64,000 nucleotides of DNA from JACKOB01 sp024234575 (lineage in GTDB: Bacteria; Pseudomonadota; Gammaproteobacteria; Pseudomonadales; Oleiphilaceae). This document shows positions 36,967-45,586 of the stretch, piece by piece (the stretch's first letter is position 1; each line of letters starts with the position of its first letter). A model generated the notes under the pieces. That model did not search any database. It was given only the letters and a program-made list of their open reading frames with translations, and was not told where the DNA came from. The stretch covers positions 118,209 through 182,208 of the forward strand of contig JBPJFZ010000012.1 of the NCBI GenBank assembly GCA_051208035.1, in the 5' to 3' direction. Position numbers and translations under genes: made by a program.

Positions 36967-37707
36967 CTAAATTCGATGCTCCAGTTCATACAAGAACCCA
37001 TTTAATGCAAGCCTGCACTCTTCCGAGACATCAACAAACTCGACACCAAACAGGTACTGCGTTCCACTTGGTTTGTCGACTACCACACGGTTACGAATCA
37101 ACCCATTTATCAATAAGTTTCTGGAAATATCCGCCACCTGAATGCCAATACCAATGACGATTTCGTGACCAATATCCCCCAGCACTTGTCGCGTTATCAG
37201 CGCGGTGCCGTTTTCACTGATATCCTGCACGGTAGCCGCTTTCGGCCAATCTCCCATCCCCACGTCAAACTCACTGGTGATAATTGCCGGAATATCGACA
37301 TGCAGCCGCGATGACCGCCTCACTTCAACTAGAATGAGGTCTACAGGATAGGACAGGTGATAATAACTATACGGATGAATGGCACGATAGATAACTCTTG
37401 ATTCAAACGCGAACGCCTGATTCTTAGTCATAGCCCGCACGGCGACCTGCTCATCCTTCTCTAACAGAACTTCTTTCCCATCCCTTGTTGGGGCAGTAAT
37501 CACAATACTTTTTCCGGGCACAAACCCCATCAGTTTGATGTTCAGTTTTCGCTTAGGGGATATCGTCTCGATAGTGATTTGTTCACCAATTTCCAACCCC
37601 AAATCAGCAAAAGATTGCTTGCGTGTTCTTTTCTCAACTTCTTTCTGAGATTTAACTACGCTTTCGATAAATTCTTTTTCGTCAGTCAACCGGAAACACC
37701 TCGCCAA
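36967..37707 (-). CDS. PilZ-domain c-di-GMP receptor (YcgR-like flagellar brake)
   Basis: 246 residues with two domains: an N-terminal YcgR-N-like beta domain (about 40-125) and a C-terminal PilZ domain. The c-di-GMP contacts are intact: RxxxR at 130-134 (VRRSSRLH) and DxSxxG at 162-167 (DISENG). YcgR-type proteins slow the flagellar motor when c-di-GMP is high. The start is uncertain: the longest frame begins at a TTG (37707), and another TTG at 37689 has GAGG 9 bases upstream. Same strand as the ATP-NAD kinase-like gene, 28 bases upstream of it. Confidence 0.85.
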   Translation of the reverse strand: MARCFRLTDEKEFIESVVKSQKEVEKRTRKQSFADLGLEIGEQITIETISPKRKLNIKLMGFVPGKSIVITAPTRDGKEVLLEKDEQVAVRAMTKNQAFAFESRVIYRAIHPYSYYHLSYPVDLILVEVRRSSRLHVDIPAIITSEFDVGMGDWPKAATVQDISENGTALITRQVLGDIGHEIVIGIGIQVADISRNLLINGLIRNRVVVDKPSGTQYLFGVEFVDVSEECRLALNGFLYELEHRI

Positions 37708-37758
37708 ACATCAGATAGCAGCAACTTGCAAATGAAACATTAGTTTAATAATAGACTG

Positions 37759-37785
37759 TTAAGGTTCAGCCTGGTAAACCGATAT
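37759..37785 (+). promoter_or_regulatory. Weak sigma-28-like promoter before the 64-residue protein
   Basis: TTAA (37759-37762), 15 bases, then ACCGATAT (37778-37785), compared with the flagellar consensus TAAA-N15-GCCGATAA: 3 of 4 and 6 of 8 matches. Suggestive only. Confidence 0.25.
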
Positions 37786-37838
37786 CAATAGTTGCACAGC
37801 ATAAAATAAAACAATGGATGAAAACAGGAGACACAACC

Positions 37839-38033
37839 GTGAACGCAAGCCTGCAACCAGCTCAACGCAACCAATGGAACCAGACGCCAAGACTCTACCC
37901 AACGCAAACCACCCCAGATGCTATTATTCACTTAATAGATGACGGTGGACGAGAAATACCAGTTAGCCAAAACATGATCGATCAGGCGTTACAAAGAGCC
38001 GAAAACATCAGTCTTGGCCTCGTTAGTCAATAA
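37839..38033 (+). CDS. Small uncharacterised protein, 64 residues
   Basis: Not recognised. GTG start at 37839 with AGGAG 8 bases upstream gives a 64-residue protein; an ATG at 37818 is in frame but has no ribosome site. The N-terminal 30 residues are Gln/Asn/Thr/Pro-rich and probably disordered (NQWNQTPRLYPTQTTPDA). The C-terminal half is likely helical (IHLIDDGGREIPVSQNMIDQ). No signal or membrane segment. It is divergent from the PilZ gene and converges on pdxB, with stops 1 base apart. A weak flagellar-type promoter lies upstream. Confidence 0.65.
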   Translation: MNASLQPAQRNQWNQTPRLYPTQTTPDAIIHLIDDGGREIPVSQNMIDQALQRAENISLGLVSQ

Positions 38034-38034
38034 T

Positions 38035-39177
38035 TTAAATTTTCATGCGAAATCCAAGATTTTTTACTCGATTGAACACTTCCGAGTTAAGGTTCTTAAG
38101 TTGAATTTTTGTGTTTTGAAACTCTCTGCGCACGGGATACTCACGACGCAAACGATCGAACTCTGCACCAACATCTTCTGCAGAGGCCAGTGCCGAACGT
38201 AACCGCCAGTGATCAGAACGGACATCATAACAAGCCCTGATGGCGGTGTTGATCAACCAACTTGGATCAGCCTGCCCGGTAAACGCCAATTTAGACAACG
38301 GCGCTTCAGCAAGAAACTGTGCGGCCTTATGACGCACGGGAAAACCTAGAAACCTACAAAGTGCCTGATAAATCATTTCCGTACCATTGGCTTTGCCATC
38401 GAGGGAATACCCTGCGATATGCGGAGTGCCAATGGTGACTCGTTCTAAAAGATCAGTATTTATCCGCGGCTCATTTTCCCAGACATCCAGTACTACAGGG
38501 AAAGCAGGAGATGCCATCAGCTTCTGCAACAGTGCCGCCTCATCAATCACCTCGCCACGGGATGTATTGATCAAGATCTGTCGGTCAGAGATTTTCTCAA
38601 GCACCGATGCATCCAGCAGCTTTAATGTGGGGTACTCCCCATCTTTAACCAAGGGGACGTGCAAACTGATTATGTCGCAAGCTAAGACTTCATCCAGAGA
38701 CACATATTCTGTTTCGCTATCTTCTTTCGCTCGCGGTGGATCATTTAGTTTTACCTTAACCCCAAGTTTAACCAGACGTTTTGCTAAAAGGCTGCCAACA
38801 TTCCCATGACCAATAATACCAACAGACCGGTCTTCAAGCTTGAACTGATAGTACTCACTCATAAACGAAAGGCAGCTTAGTACATACTCCACCACTGAAT
38901 TGGCGTTACATGCAGGCGCATTGGCAAACGCAATGCCGGCTTCTTTCAGGTAATCAACATCAATGTGATCCAGCCCGATCGTCGCTGTTCCGACAAACCT
39001 GACACGTGACCCTTCAAGTAAGTTGCGCGTAACTTTAGTGACGGAACGAACCAACAGGATATCAGCGTCTTTTACCATATCCGCATTCATTTGACGCCCT
39101 GCACAGCTCTGAACCTCGCCAATTGATTCGAATAATGGCATCAATAACGGAATATTCTCATCTGCCACAATTTTCAT
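38035..39177 (-). CDS. pdxB: Erythronate-4-phosphate dehydrogenase PdxB
   Basis: Second step of DXP-dependent vitamin B6 (pyridoxal phosphate) synthesis, oxidising 4-phosphoerythronate with NAD. 380 residues, close to the E. coli length. It has a D-isomer 2-hydroxyacid dehydrogenase fold with the NAD site GIIGHGNVGSLLAKRL, the catalytic histidine in GTPHIAGYSLDGK and the PdxB-specific C-terminal dimerisation domain. The ATG at 39177 (MKIVADENIPLL) fits the family; GGAGG lies about 10 bases upstream. Confidence 0.96.
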   Translation of the reverse strand: MKIVADENIPLLMPLFESIGEVQSCAGRQMNADMVKDADILLVRSVTKVTRNLLEGSRVRFVGTATIGLDHIDVDYLKEAGIAFANAPACNANSVVEYVLSCLSFMSEYYQFKLEDRSVGIIGHGNVGSLLAKRLVKLGVKVKLNDPPRAKEDSETEYVSLDEVLACDIISLHVPLVKDGEYPTLKLLDASVLEKISDRQILINTSRGEVIDEAALLQKLMASPAFPVVLDVWENEPRINTDLLERVTIGTPHIAGYSLDGKANGTEMIYQALCRFLGFPVRHKAAQFLAEAPLSKLAFTGQADPSWLINTAIRACYDVRSDHWRLRSALASAEDVGAEFDRLRREYPVRREFQNTKIQLKNLNSEVFNRVKNLGFRMKI

Positions 39178-39225
39178 CAGTCTCTCGCCTCCATACACGG
39201 CTTATAGTTATTCATTAAATTCATC

Positions 39226-39254
39226 CAAAAAAAAAGAGTGCCCGCAAGCACTCT
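39226..39254 (-). terminator. Intrinsic terminator of rhlB
   Basis: Read on the minus strand: AGAGTGC, 6-base loop, GCACTCT, then a run of nine T. The 7-bp stem spans 39235-39254 and directly follows the rhlB stop. Confidence 0.92.
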
Positions 39255-39266
39255 ATTTTCTTAACA

Positions 39267-40646
39267 TCAGCCTAGTTGTTTAGGCTGCGTACATTCTAAT
39301 TTCTTACCCATATATTTTTCGATCTCGGGCAAACTAAATGCCTCATCTTCACATGCGAAGGTAATGGCTATGCCTTCTGTTCCTGCGCGACCTGTTCTGC
39401 CAATGCGGTGGATATAATCCTCGGGATCATCGGGAAGATTATAATTAATAACATGACTGATTCCGGCGATATGCAGCCCTCGACCAGCAACATCTGTCGC
39501 CACCAATACTTTAATTTGACCAGATTTAAATCGATCAAGCACTTTAAGACGCTTGCTTTGCACCACGTCGCCGGTTAAAAGTGCCGAATTAATGCCTGCT
39601 CGTCGCAAATACTCTTCGATATTACGCGCCTGATCTCGCCTGTTAGTAAAAATAATTACTTTTTCAACCGGCTCGTTTTCCAGAAAGTTAAGCAAATGTT
39701 TTTTCTTTTCTGAAGCGGTGACGAGAAAAACTTTCTGCTCTACGGTATCTGCCGCAACCGAATCAGTTTCTATCTCAACAAACTCGGCATCAACTGTCCA
39801 TAAGGATGCCAAATTAAGTACATCCTGATTAAAGGTCGCACTAAAAAGCAAAGTCTGGCGCTCTTCTCTTGGTGTCGTCCGTCTTAGGATACGTTTAATA
39901 TCCGGTATAAAGCCCATATCCAGCATGCGGTCAGCTTCATCAAGAATTAAAAGCTCAACCTGGTCAAGATAAACATCTTCTTTGTTTAAAAAATCGATTA
40001 ATCGGCCAGGGGTTGCCACCAGAATATCAATCACGTAATTGTTCAGCGTATATTGCTGTGGATCGTAATCCATGCCACCTACGACACTGAAAATATTTAG
40101 TAGATTGCCGCCATTTAGCGCTTTAGCATCTTTTTCGATCTGATAAGCCAACTCTCGTGTGGGTGCGATAACCAGCACCCTCGGCTCACCGGCAAAGCGG
40201 TCGTTGATATCGATGGGGTTTTTCAGCAAATGCTCGAATGCGGTAATGAGGAACGCCGCCGTCTTACCTGTACCCGTCTGGGCCTTGCCAATAACATCCA
40301 CGCCTGTTAACGAGATAGGTAACGTCTCTTCCTGAATTGGCGTGCAGTGGGTAAAACCACATTTATGAATGGCCCCCAGCAAACTCTCTTGCAACTCCAG
40401 TGTGGCGAAACTCATAAACTCAGGCTCATCAGACTCATTCGAATCGAGAAGCGCTTCATCTTCAGGCAAAGTATCGGTGTCGTTAGACTCATCAACGATT
40501 TTTGCCTGCTCTCCTGACTCTTCCGCTGGCTTACTTTTCACCGGCAATTCAACAGCATCGGTTGCTACTGAACTTTCAACAACTTCCTCAACAGATTTCT
40601 CTTTTGTATCTGTGGCTGAACTTGCTTTGTTTAATTCATCTATCAT
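39267..40646 (-). CDS. rhlB: DEAD-box RNA helicase RhlB
   Basis: ATP-dependent RNA helicase; in E. coli RhlB works with RNase E in the degradosome. 459 residues with all core motifs: Q motif (FTHCTPIQEETLP), Walker A AQTGTGKT, PTRELAYQ, DEADRMLDMGF, SAT (LLFSATF), and HRIGRTGRAG. The sequence after the helicase core (CEDEAFSLPEIEKYMGKKL) matches RhlB. Oddities are an acidic N-terminal extension of about 75 residues (Glu/Asp/Ser-rich) and the lack of the basic C-terminal tail seen in E. coli RhlB. ATG at 40646. Confidence 0.88.
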   Translation of the reverse strand: MIDELNKASSATDTKEKSVEEVVESSVATDAVELPVKSKPAEESGEQAKIVDESNDTDTLPEDEALLDSNESDEPEFMSFATLELQESLLGAIHKCGFTHCTPIQEETLPISLTGVDVIGKAQTGTGKTAAFLITAFEHLLKNPIDINDRFAGEPRVLVIAPTRELAYQIEKDAKALNGGNLLNIFSVVGGMDYDPQQYTLNNYVIDILVATPGRLIDFLNKEDVYLDQVELLILDEADRMLDMGFIPDIKRILRRTTPREERQTLLFSATFNQDVLNLASLWTVDAEFVEIETDSVAADTVEQKVFLVTASEKKKHLLNFLENEPVEKVIIFTNRRDQARNIEEYLRRAGINSALLTGDVVQSKRLKVLDRFKSGQIKVLVATDVAGRGLHIAGISHVINYNLPDDPEDYIHRIGRTGRAGTEGIAITFACEDEAFSLPEIEKYMGKKLECTQPKQLG

Positions 40647-40708
40647 TTTTACTTTTCTCGGAATAGAGCGTTTTGCCTGTTGGCTTGAATGCAATTATAG
40701 AGCATTAA

Positions 40709-41248
40709 TTATTGAATACTTTCAAGATTAAACGATGCGGCCTCTGGATACGATGTTTTATAAAACTTATTCAGTGCCCTGATCCATTTATCAGATCGTT
40801 GATTAACCCCATCGGTGGCATATCTACGGGCCTGCTTTACAATATTTCGTTTAAAATCAGTGCTATCACAGGGCGCAGAAGCATTTAGATTGTCCACCGA
40901 AACATAAAACCTGCTGCCAGCTGCCAGGCAAAACAACCATTCCAACGCCTGTGGCTTTACCTCTACCCGCTCAAAAAGCTTTTGCTGGGCTTCACTTCGG
41001 CCATCAGGTTCGTACCAATACCCATAATCAACCTGACACCGACGCTCATTTCCTGCAATGCACCAATGACTTATTTCGTGCATGGCACTTTGAAAAAAGC
41101 CGTTTGCAAATACAATGCGATGATAAGATTCGCCTTCTGTCCTTGGCAAGTACACAGGTTCCTGTTCTCCGGCGACTAAGATAGTATCGTACTCTTGGGC
41201 AAATAACCCATTAAACAAAGAAATCAGATCATGATAATCGTGGAGCAC
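40709..41248 (-). CDS. epmC: Elongation factor P hydroxylase EpmC
   Basis: Hydroxylates the beta-lysylated lysine of elongation factor P, the last step of EF-P modification in gammaproteobacteria. 179 residues closely matching E. coli EpmC (YfcM), including the metal-site HExxH (H57-E58-x-x-H61 in MHEISHWCIAG), YGYWYEPDGR and VEVKPQALEWLFCLAAG. epmA/epmB are not in this window. Stands upstream of rhlB on the same strand with about 60 bases between. Confidence 0.95.
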   Translation of the reverse strand: MLHDYHDLISLFNGLFAQEYDTILVAGEQEPVYLPRTEGESYHRIVFANGFFQSAMHEISHWCIAGNERRCQVDYGYWYEPDGRSEAQQKLFERVEVKPQALEWLFCLAAGSRFYVSVDNLNASAPCDSTDFKRNIVKQARRYATDGVNQRSDKWIRALNKFYKTSYPEAASFNLESIQ

Positions 41249-41359
41249 TGTTGTCTCTCGCTAATACTTTGTAACAAAGAACGCGAAATTCTATCAATTT
41301 ACGCTGGTCAATGCCTAGCCCCCAGTGCCACCAAACCTTGAATACCAACGAGTGCCGCA

Positions 41360-42709
41360 ATGCCTGACACCCTAAAGACTGAAGCCAGCAGAAACCTGTC
41401 TATTGCAGCGCCAATAATGGTTTCGCAGCTTGCACAAGTCGGCTTGAACGTGGTCGATGTATTGATGGCAGGCAACTTAAGTGAGCAAGACCTGGCAGCC
41501 GTGTCTGTGGGGGCTGGCTTGTGGTTTCCTGTACTTCTCTTTTTAACCGGTATCATGATAATCACATCAGCTATGATTGCTAATGCCCATGGAGCGAGAT
41601 CGCCGGAAAGAATTCAGAAAGTTGCTTCGCAAGCTATTTATCTGGGATTGATATGCGGTGGAGCTGGTATTGCATTCGCATTTTCTGCCAACTTGCTGAC
41701 ACAATTCTTAACTTTGCCCGATAACGTTATCGACACCACAAACCACTATTTCATAGGTCTCGCGTTTGGTGCACCGGCCATTGGCTTGTCGTTAGCCCTG
41801 CGCAATTACTGCGAAGGGCTCAGTAATCCTCGCCCGGTCACTTTAATCACGTTAGTCGGGTTAATCGCTAATATACCGCTTAATTATATTTTAATGCATG
41901 GCCTTTTCGGTGCCCCAAAACTTGGCGGGGCAGGCTGTGGCTGGGCAACGGGGATAGTAAGCTGGCTGATGCTGTTCTTATTCGTTTTGCATATCCGCTC
42001 ACATTCGCTTTATCACCAACACAGCCCGCTTAAAAAAATACTGCCTGTCGATTTTCACTTGCTTAAAAAAATGTTTAAACAGGGACTTCCCATTGGCTTG
42101 GCCATTTTCTTCGAGTGCTCACTGTTCAGTGTTGTAACATTGATGATATCAAATCACGGCACGACTATATTATCCGGCCACGAGATTGCCCATAACGTTG
42201 CCGCTGTGGTATTTATGATTCCGCTAAGTATTGGCATGGCAACCACGGTACGAACAGGTTTCTTACTGGGTGAAGGTAAACAGGCCCTCGCGCGCCAGGC
42301 CGGCTTTTGCGGTATTTTACTCGCCTTATTTTGCGCGCTGGTAAGCTCCGGATCGATGATTCTTTTTAATGACGCCATCGCGGACTTATATACAAACAAC
42401 GCCGAAGTCGCTGCTACCGCGTCGTTGTTAATTTGCTACGCGGCGGTATTTCAGTTCTCGGATGCAACGCAAGTCAGTAGCGCTGGCGCTTTACGGGGTT
42501 ACAATGATACCCGGGCGGCTATGATGATCACTTTTTTTGCTTACTGGATAATCGGACTTCCCGTAGGTTACCTGCTTGCTGAAACCGACCTGCTGTCAAC
42601 TCCCATGGGGGCTGCTGGCTACTGGACCGGCACGATTTCAGGGTTAACAATGGCTGCGGTGTTACTTTTCTCTCGCTTCGCAATCATAAGCAAAAAGCAA
42701 CTGACTTAA
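41360..42709 (+). CDS. MATE-family multidrug exporter (NorM-like)
   Basis: Inner-membrane antiporter of 449 residues with 12 predicted helices in two repeated halves. The MATE pattern is clear: IAAPIMVSQLAQVGLNVVDVLMAGNLS at the start of helix 1 and the equivalent FKQGLPIGLAIFFECSLFS at the start of helix 7. Bacterial NorM proteins export cationic drugs and dyes using Na+ or H+. Substrates cannot be read from sequence. ATG at 41360; single gene between divergent epmC and dsbD. Confidence 0.9.
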   Translation: MPDTLKTEASRNLSIAAPIMVSQLAQVGLNVVDVLMAGNLSEQDLAAVSVGAGLWFPVLLFLTGIMIITSAMIANAHGARSPERIQKVASQAIYLGLICGGAGIAFAFSANLLTQFLTLPDNVIDTTNHYFIGLAFGAPAIGLSLALRNYCEGLSNPRPVTLITLVGLIANIPLNYILMHGLFGAPKLGGAGCGWATGIVSWLMLFLFVLHIRSHSLYHQHSPLKKILPVDFHLLKKMFKQGLPIGLAIFFECSLFSVVTLMISNHGTTILSGHEIAHNVAAVVFMIPLSIGMATTVRTGFLLGEGKQALARQAGFCGILLALFCALVSSGSMILFNDAIADLYTNNAEVAATASLLICYAAVFQFSDATQVSSAGALRGYNDTRAAMMITFFAYWIIGLPVGYLLAETDLLSTPMGAAGYWTGTISGLTMAAVLLFSRFAIISKKQLT

Positions 42710-42800
42710 GACTTGTGCAAGATCAACGATGTCTACATAAACAAAATATAAGGTTTCAAGCGGACATCATCCCGATAAAATGCGAACTATTTTCGACGCC

Positions 42801-42817
42801 ACCACTCTAAGAGTGGT
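42801..42817. repeat. 17-base inverted repeat in the norM-like/dsbD gap
   Basis: ACCACTC-TAA-GAGTGGT is a perfect 7-bp inverted repeat with a 3-base centre. It may be a weak terminator for the MATE gene or an operator for dsbD. There is no U-tract. Confidence 0.4.
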
Positions 42818-42864
42818 TGAATCCTTGCTGACATCGGCCGTCTAAGTATGACACAGACCTAATT

Positions 42865-44778
42865 ATGGGAACACATTCGTACATGAATTCCTCTAAAACC
42901 ATTTCGTTATTACTGTTTTTAGTCTATTTTTTGGCAGCTCACGTCAGCGCTGAAAACTTTCTTAGTAAAAACAGTAACGCCTTTGCCGAGCCTGAATTTT
43001 TACCCGTTGACCAGGCCTTTGTTTTCAATCAAATTGCGGTAGACGATGGCATTGTGGTCAGCTGGCAGATTGCGCCAGAGTATTACCTATACAAAGACCG
43101 TATAAAAATTGAGGCGGACAATCCCAGCATAGCGTTGGGAGAACCTGCGTTTTCGCAAATCGGCGAACAAAAAGATGATCCGAATTTTGGCATGGTAACC
43201 GTCTTCCATGACTTGGTCGAAATGAGCGTCCCAGTCATCATGGGAAATCCGACTCAAGAAGGGATTTTCGAGTTAATGATCACCTACCAGGGGTGTGCCG
43301 AAGCGGGGCTTTGCTATCCGCCACAAAAGCGCAAAATAGCCTTTATGTCAGCGGCAGAACCACTGACGAACACAAAAACTTTAGCGCAACCCTCTACGCA
43401 ACAATTAGACACGCAATCTCAAACCGAGACTACTGCGGCCAACTCGCCAGAGACGGACTTAGCATCTTCTTCAGGAATTTTTAACCTATTAAATCAGGCA
43501 TCATTTGGAAGTATCGTTTTTACGTTTTTCCTGCTTGGCCTAGGCCTGACTTTTACCCCCTGCGTTTTACCGATGATCCCCATTATCACCACCGTAATTT
43601 CCGGACAAAAACATCGAAGCAGTCGCAACTCGTTGCTGCTATCCATCAGTTACGTCTGCGGGATGGCGATAACCTACGCGGCAGCCGGGGTGCTAACCGG
43701 CTTGCTGGGTGCGACCGCCAATCTGCAAGCGCAAATGCAAGCTCCGGGAGTGCTTATCGTCCTTTCAGCTCTTTTTGCGTTATTGTCATTGTCTATGTTT
43801 GGATTGTATGAACTGCAATTACCAAGATTTATTACGGACAGATTAAACGATCAAAGCCAAAAAATATCTGGCGGCAAGCTCGGCAGCGTCTTCTTAATAG
43901 GGGCCTTATCGGCACTTATCGTTTCGCCATGTGTGTCGGCGCCTCTGGCGGGGGCTCTGGTTTACATTAGCACCACGGAAGACGCGCTACTCGGAGGCAT
44001 CTCTTTACTGGCACTGGGTTTCGGCATGGGCGTACCACTTATTCTTATCGCCTTAGGGGGGGATAAGTTCTTGCCGAAAGCCGGCAGATGGATGGAAGCT
44101 ACAAAGAAATTTTTCGGGTTCCTGCTATTAGCTTTAGCCATCTGGCTACTCGATCGTCTGCTACCCACAAATGTCTCCATGCTTCTTTGGGGGCTGCTCT
44201 TTGCCCAGTCTGCCGTCCACCTCGGTGCGTTCTCTAAAGCGGAGAGCGGCTGGGCAATGACGTTTAAAGCATTTACTTTACTGCTGTTTTTTTATGCGGC
44301 TTTGTTAACTATCAGTGCGCTTGCCAATTTTTTTCCCACCCTGCATTCAGCTAATATCTTGCCATCAGGGCTATCCATTAGCAGCGCGGCCCAATCGCAC
44401 GCCCCATTCAAACGCATTACCACTCTTGATGAGCTGAAAACAGAGCTTGCGGCATCCCAAAACTCAAAGAAGGTAATGATGCTGGACTACTACGCGGACT
44501 GGTGTATCAGCTGCAAAGTGATGGAGAGAGAAGTATTTTCATCACCAGAAATTGCCGCTGAACTAAACAATCTGCATTTGGTTCAGGCTGATGTGACCGA
44601 CGTCAATGAACAGACAACGGCTCTGCTGGAACAGTTCAACCTATTCGGCCCCCCAAGCATCTTATTTTTTGACAGCAATGGTAATGAGTTAACCAAATTG
44701 AGAATTCAGGGCGAAGTTGGCAAAACCTCATTTGAGAAAACACTGCAAAAAATTAAGCAACATTACTCAAATAAATAG
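42865..44778 (+). CDS. dsbD: Thiol:disulfide interchange protein DsbD
   Basis: Inner-membrane protein carrying electrons from cytoplasmic thioredoxin to periplasmic DsbC/DsbG and cytochrome c maturation. 637 residues in three parts: signal peptide and N-terminal immunoglobulin-like domain with its cysteine pair (CAEAGLC); eight-helix membrane domain with the redox cysteines in FTPCVLPM and SPCVSAPL; C-terminal thioredoxin-like domain with CxxC in DWCISCKVME. ATG 42865 or 42883 are both possible starts; the signal helix follows either. Relevant to assembly of the cytochrome oxidase further right. Confidence 0.95.
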   Translation: MGTHSYMNSSKTISLLLFLVYFLAAHVSAENFLSKNSNAFAEPEFLPVDQAFVFNQIAVDDGIVVSWQIAPEYYLYKDRIKIEADNPSIALGEPAFSQIGEQKDDPNFGMVTVFHDLVEMSVPVIMGNPTQEGIFELMITYQGCAEAGLCYPPQKRKIAFMSAAEPLTNTKTLAQPSTQQLDTQSQTETTAANSPETDLASSSGIFNLLNQASFGSIVFTFFLLGLGLTFTPCVLPMIPIITTVISGQKHRSSRNSLLLSISYVCGMAITYAAAGVLTGLLGATANLQAQMQAPGVLIVLSALFALLSLSMFGLYELQLPRFITDRLNDQSQKISGGKLGSVFLIGALSALIVSPCVSAPLAGALVYISTTEDALLGGISLLALGFGMGVPLILIALGGDKFLPKAGRWMEATKKFFGFLLLALAIWLLDRLLPTNVSMLLWGLLFAQSAVHLGAFSKAESGWAMTFKAFTLLLFFYAALLTISALANFFPTLHSANILPSGLSISSAAQSHAPFKRITTLDELKTELAASQNSKKVMMLDYYADWCISCKVMEREVFSSPEIAAELNNLHLVQADVTDVNEQTTALLEQFNLFGPPSILFFDSNGNELTKLRIQGEVGKTSFEKTLQKIKQHYSNK

Positions 44779-44799
44779 AAATGCCTATTGGTTTAAAAT

Positions 44800-45045
44800 T
44801 CAGCTGGTTACGCCCTTTTTAATCCAGTACGAGAAGGTAAGCTCATCAGACTCAGTAGCGATCAATTCGTGACCTAAGAATTTACAGAATTTAGGAATAT
44901 CCCGTGTTGTAGAAGGGTCTGTTGCGACGATGTGCAATATTTCTCCAGCCGCCATTTCGTCGATTTTGGCATGCAACATCATGACTGGTTCCGGGCAAAA
45001 AAGTCCTTTTGTATCAAGCTGAGCATTCATTTCTTTTTCATTCAT
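44800..45045 (-). CDS. tusA: Sulfurtransferase TusA
   Basis: Small sulfur-relay protein (81 residues) passing persulfide sulfur from IscS to the TusBCD complex for tRNA 2-thiouridine synthesis, and affecting Fe-S and molybdopterin sulfur flow. The active-site cysteine is in LFCPEPVMML, and DPSTTRDIPKFCKFLGHELI matches the family closely. ATG at 45045; an in-frame ATG at 45030 would remove 5 residues. tusBCD are not in the window. It converges on dsbD, 21 bases apart. Confidence 0.95.
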   Translation of the reverse strand: MNEKEMNAQLDTKGLFCPEPVMMLHAKIDEMAAGEILHIVATDPSTTRDIPKFCKFLGHELIATESDELTFSYWIKKGVTS

Positions 45046-45160
45046 ACTATATACTTATAAAATTAAATAAGAACATCATCGTCATTTGATTATGCTGAGA
45101 AAAACCCTAGAATTTAACTGTGCTACTATAACAAATAAATAGATCTGAAGAGAGCCCGCA

Positions 45161-45445
45161 ATGATCAGAGTGATAATAGAGAGGCATATTGCCCCTACTT
45201 TAGAAATACCTTATGAAGAAATAGCAAAGAGAACACTGCAAAAGGCAGTTCAGGTGAGTGGATTTATTTCCGGAGAAACCCTTAAAAATACCGTCGACCA
45301 CAATCATAGAGTCATCTTATCGACGTGGAGAAGCCTGCAAGATTGGCAACGCTGGTATACTTCCGATGAGCGTAAAGAGATGCTTGCCGAACTTAGCCCC
45401 ATGCTAGAAAAAGAAGAACATATAACTGCCTTGGAAATTTCCTAA
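45161..45445 (+). CDS. Antibiotic-biosynthesis-monooxygenase (ABM) fold protein
   Basis: 94 residues, a single ferredoxin-like ABM/dimeric alpha-beta barrel domain (IRVIIERHIAPT; SGFISGETLKN; HRVILSTWRSLQDWQRWYTS). Members include heme-degrading and quinol-type monooxygenases as well as many uncharacterised proteins. No heme-ligand motif can be identified with certainty. It lies between divergent tusA and the diguanylate cyclase, with its own GAGAG ribosome site before the ATG. Confidence 0.8.
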   Translation: MIRVIIERHIAPTLEIPYEEIAKRTLQKAVQVSGFISGETLKNTVDHNHRVILSTWRSLQDWQRWYTSDERKEMLAELSPMLEKEEHITALEIS

Positions 45446-45512
45446 GCACACCACTGTTGATGCCCTCGTTTTGATAGATCAATAAAACCTGACGGCCTAT
45501 TCTTTCTTTTAA

Positions 45513-45537
45513 GGAGGGTTAGCGTATACTTCCCTCC
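45513..45537. repeat. Inverted repeat in the leader of the diguanylate cyclase gene
   Basis: GGAGGG (45513-45518) and CCCTCC (45532-45537) with a 13-base gap. The left arm is a strong Shine-Dalgarno-like sequence with no start codon near it. The cyclase start at 45587 has no clear ribosome site. Confidence 0.35.
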
Positions 45538-45586
45538 ACCTTGTACATGCAAAAATAATAATATTGCTCAACATATAACACTACAT

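Noticed and set aside
45471..45482. TTGATAGATCAA, FNR-like inverted repeat upstream of the diguanylate cyclase
   Set aside because: The half-sites are separated by only 2 bases; FNR/ANR sites need 4, so the geometry is wrong.
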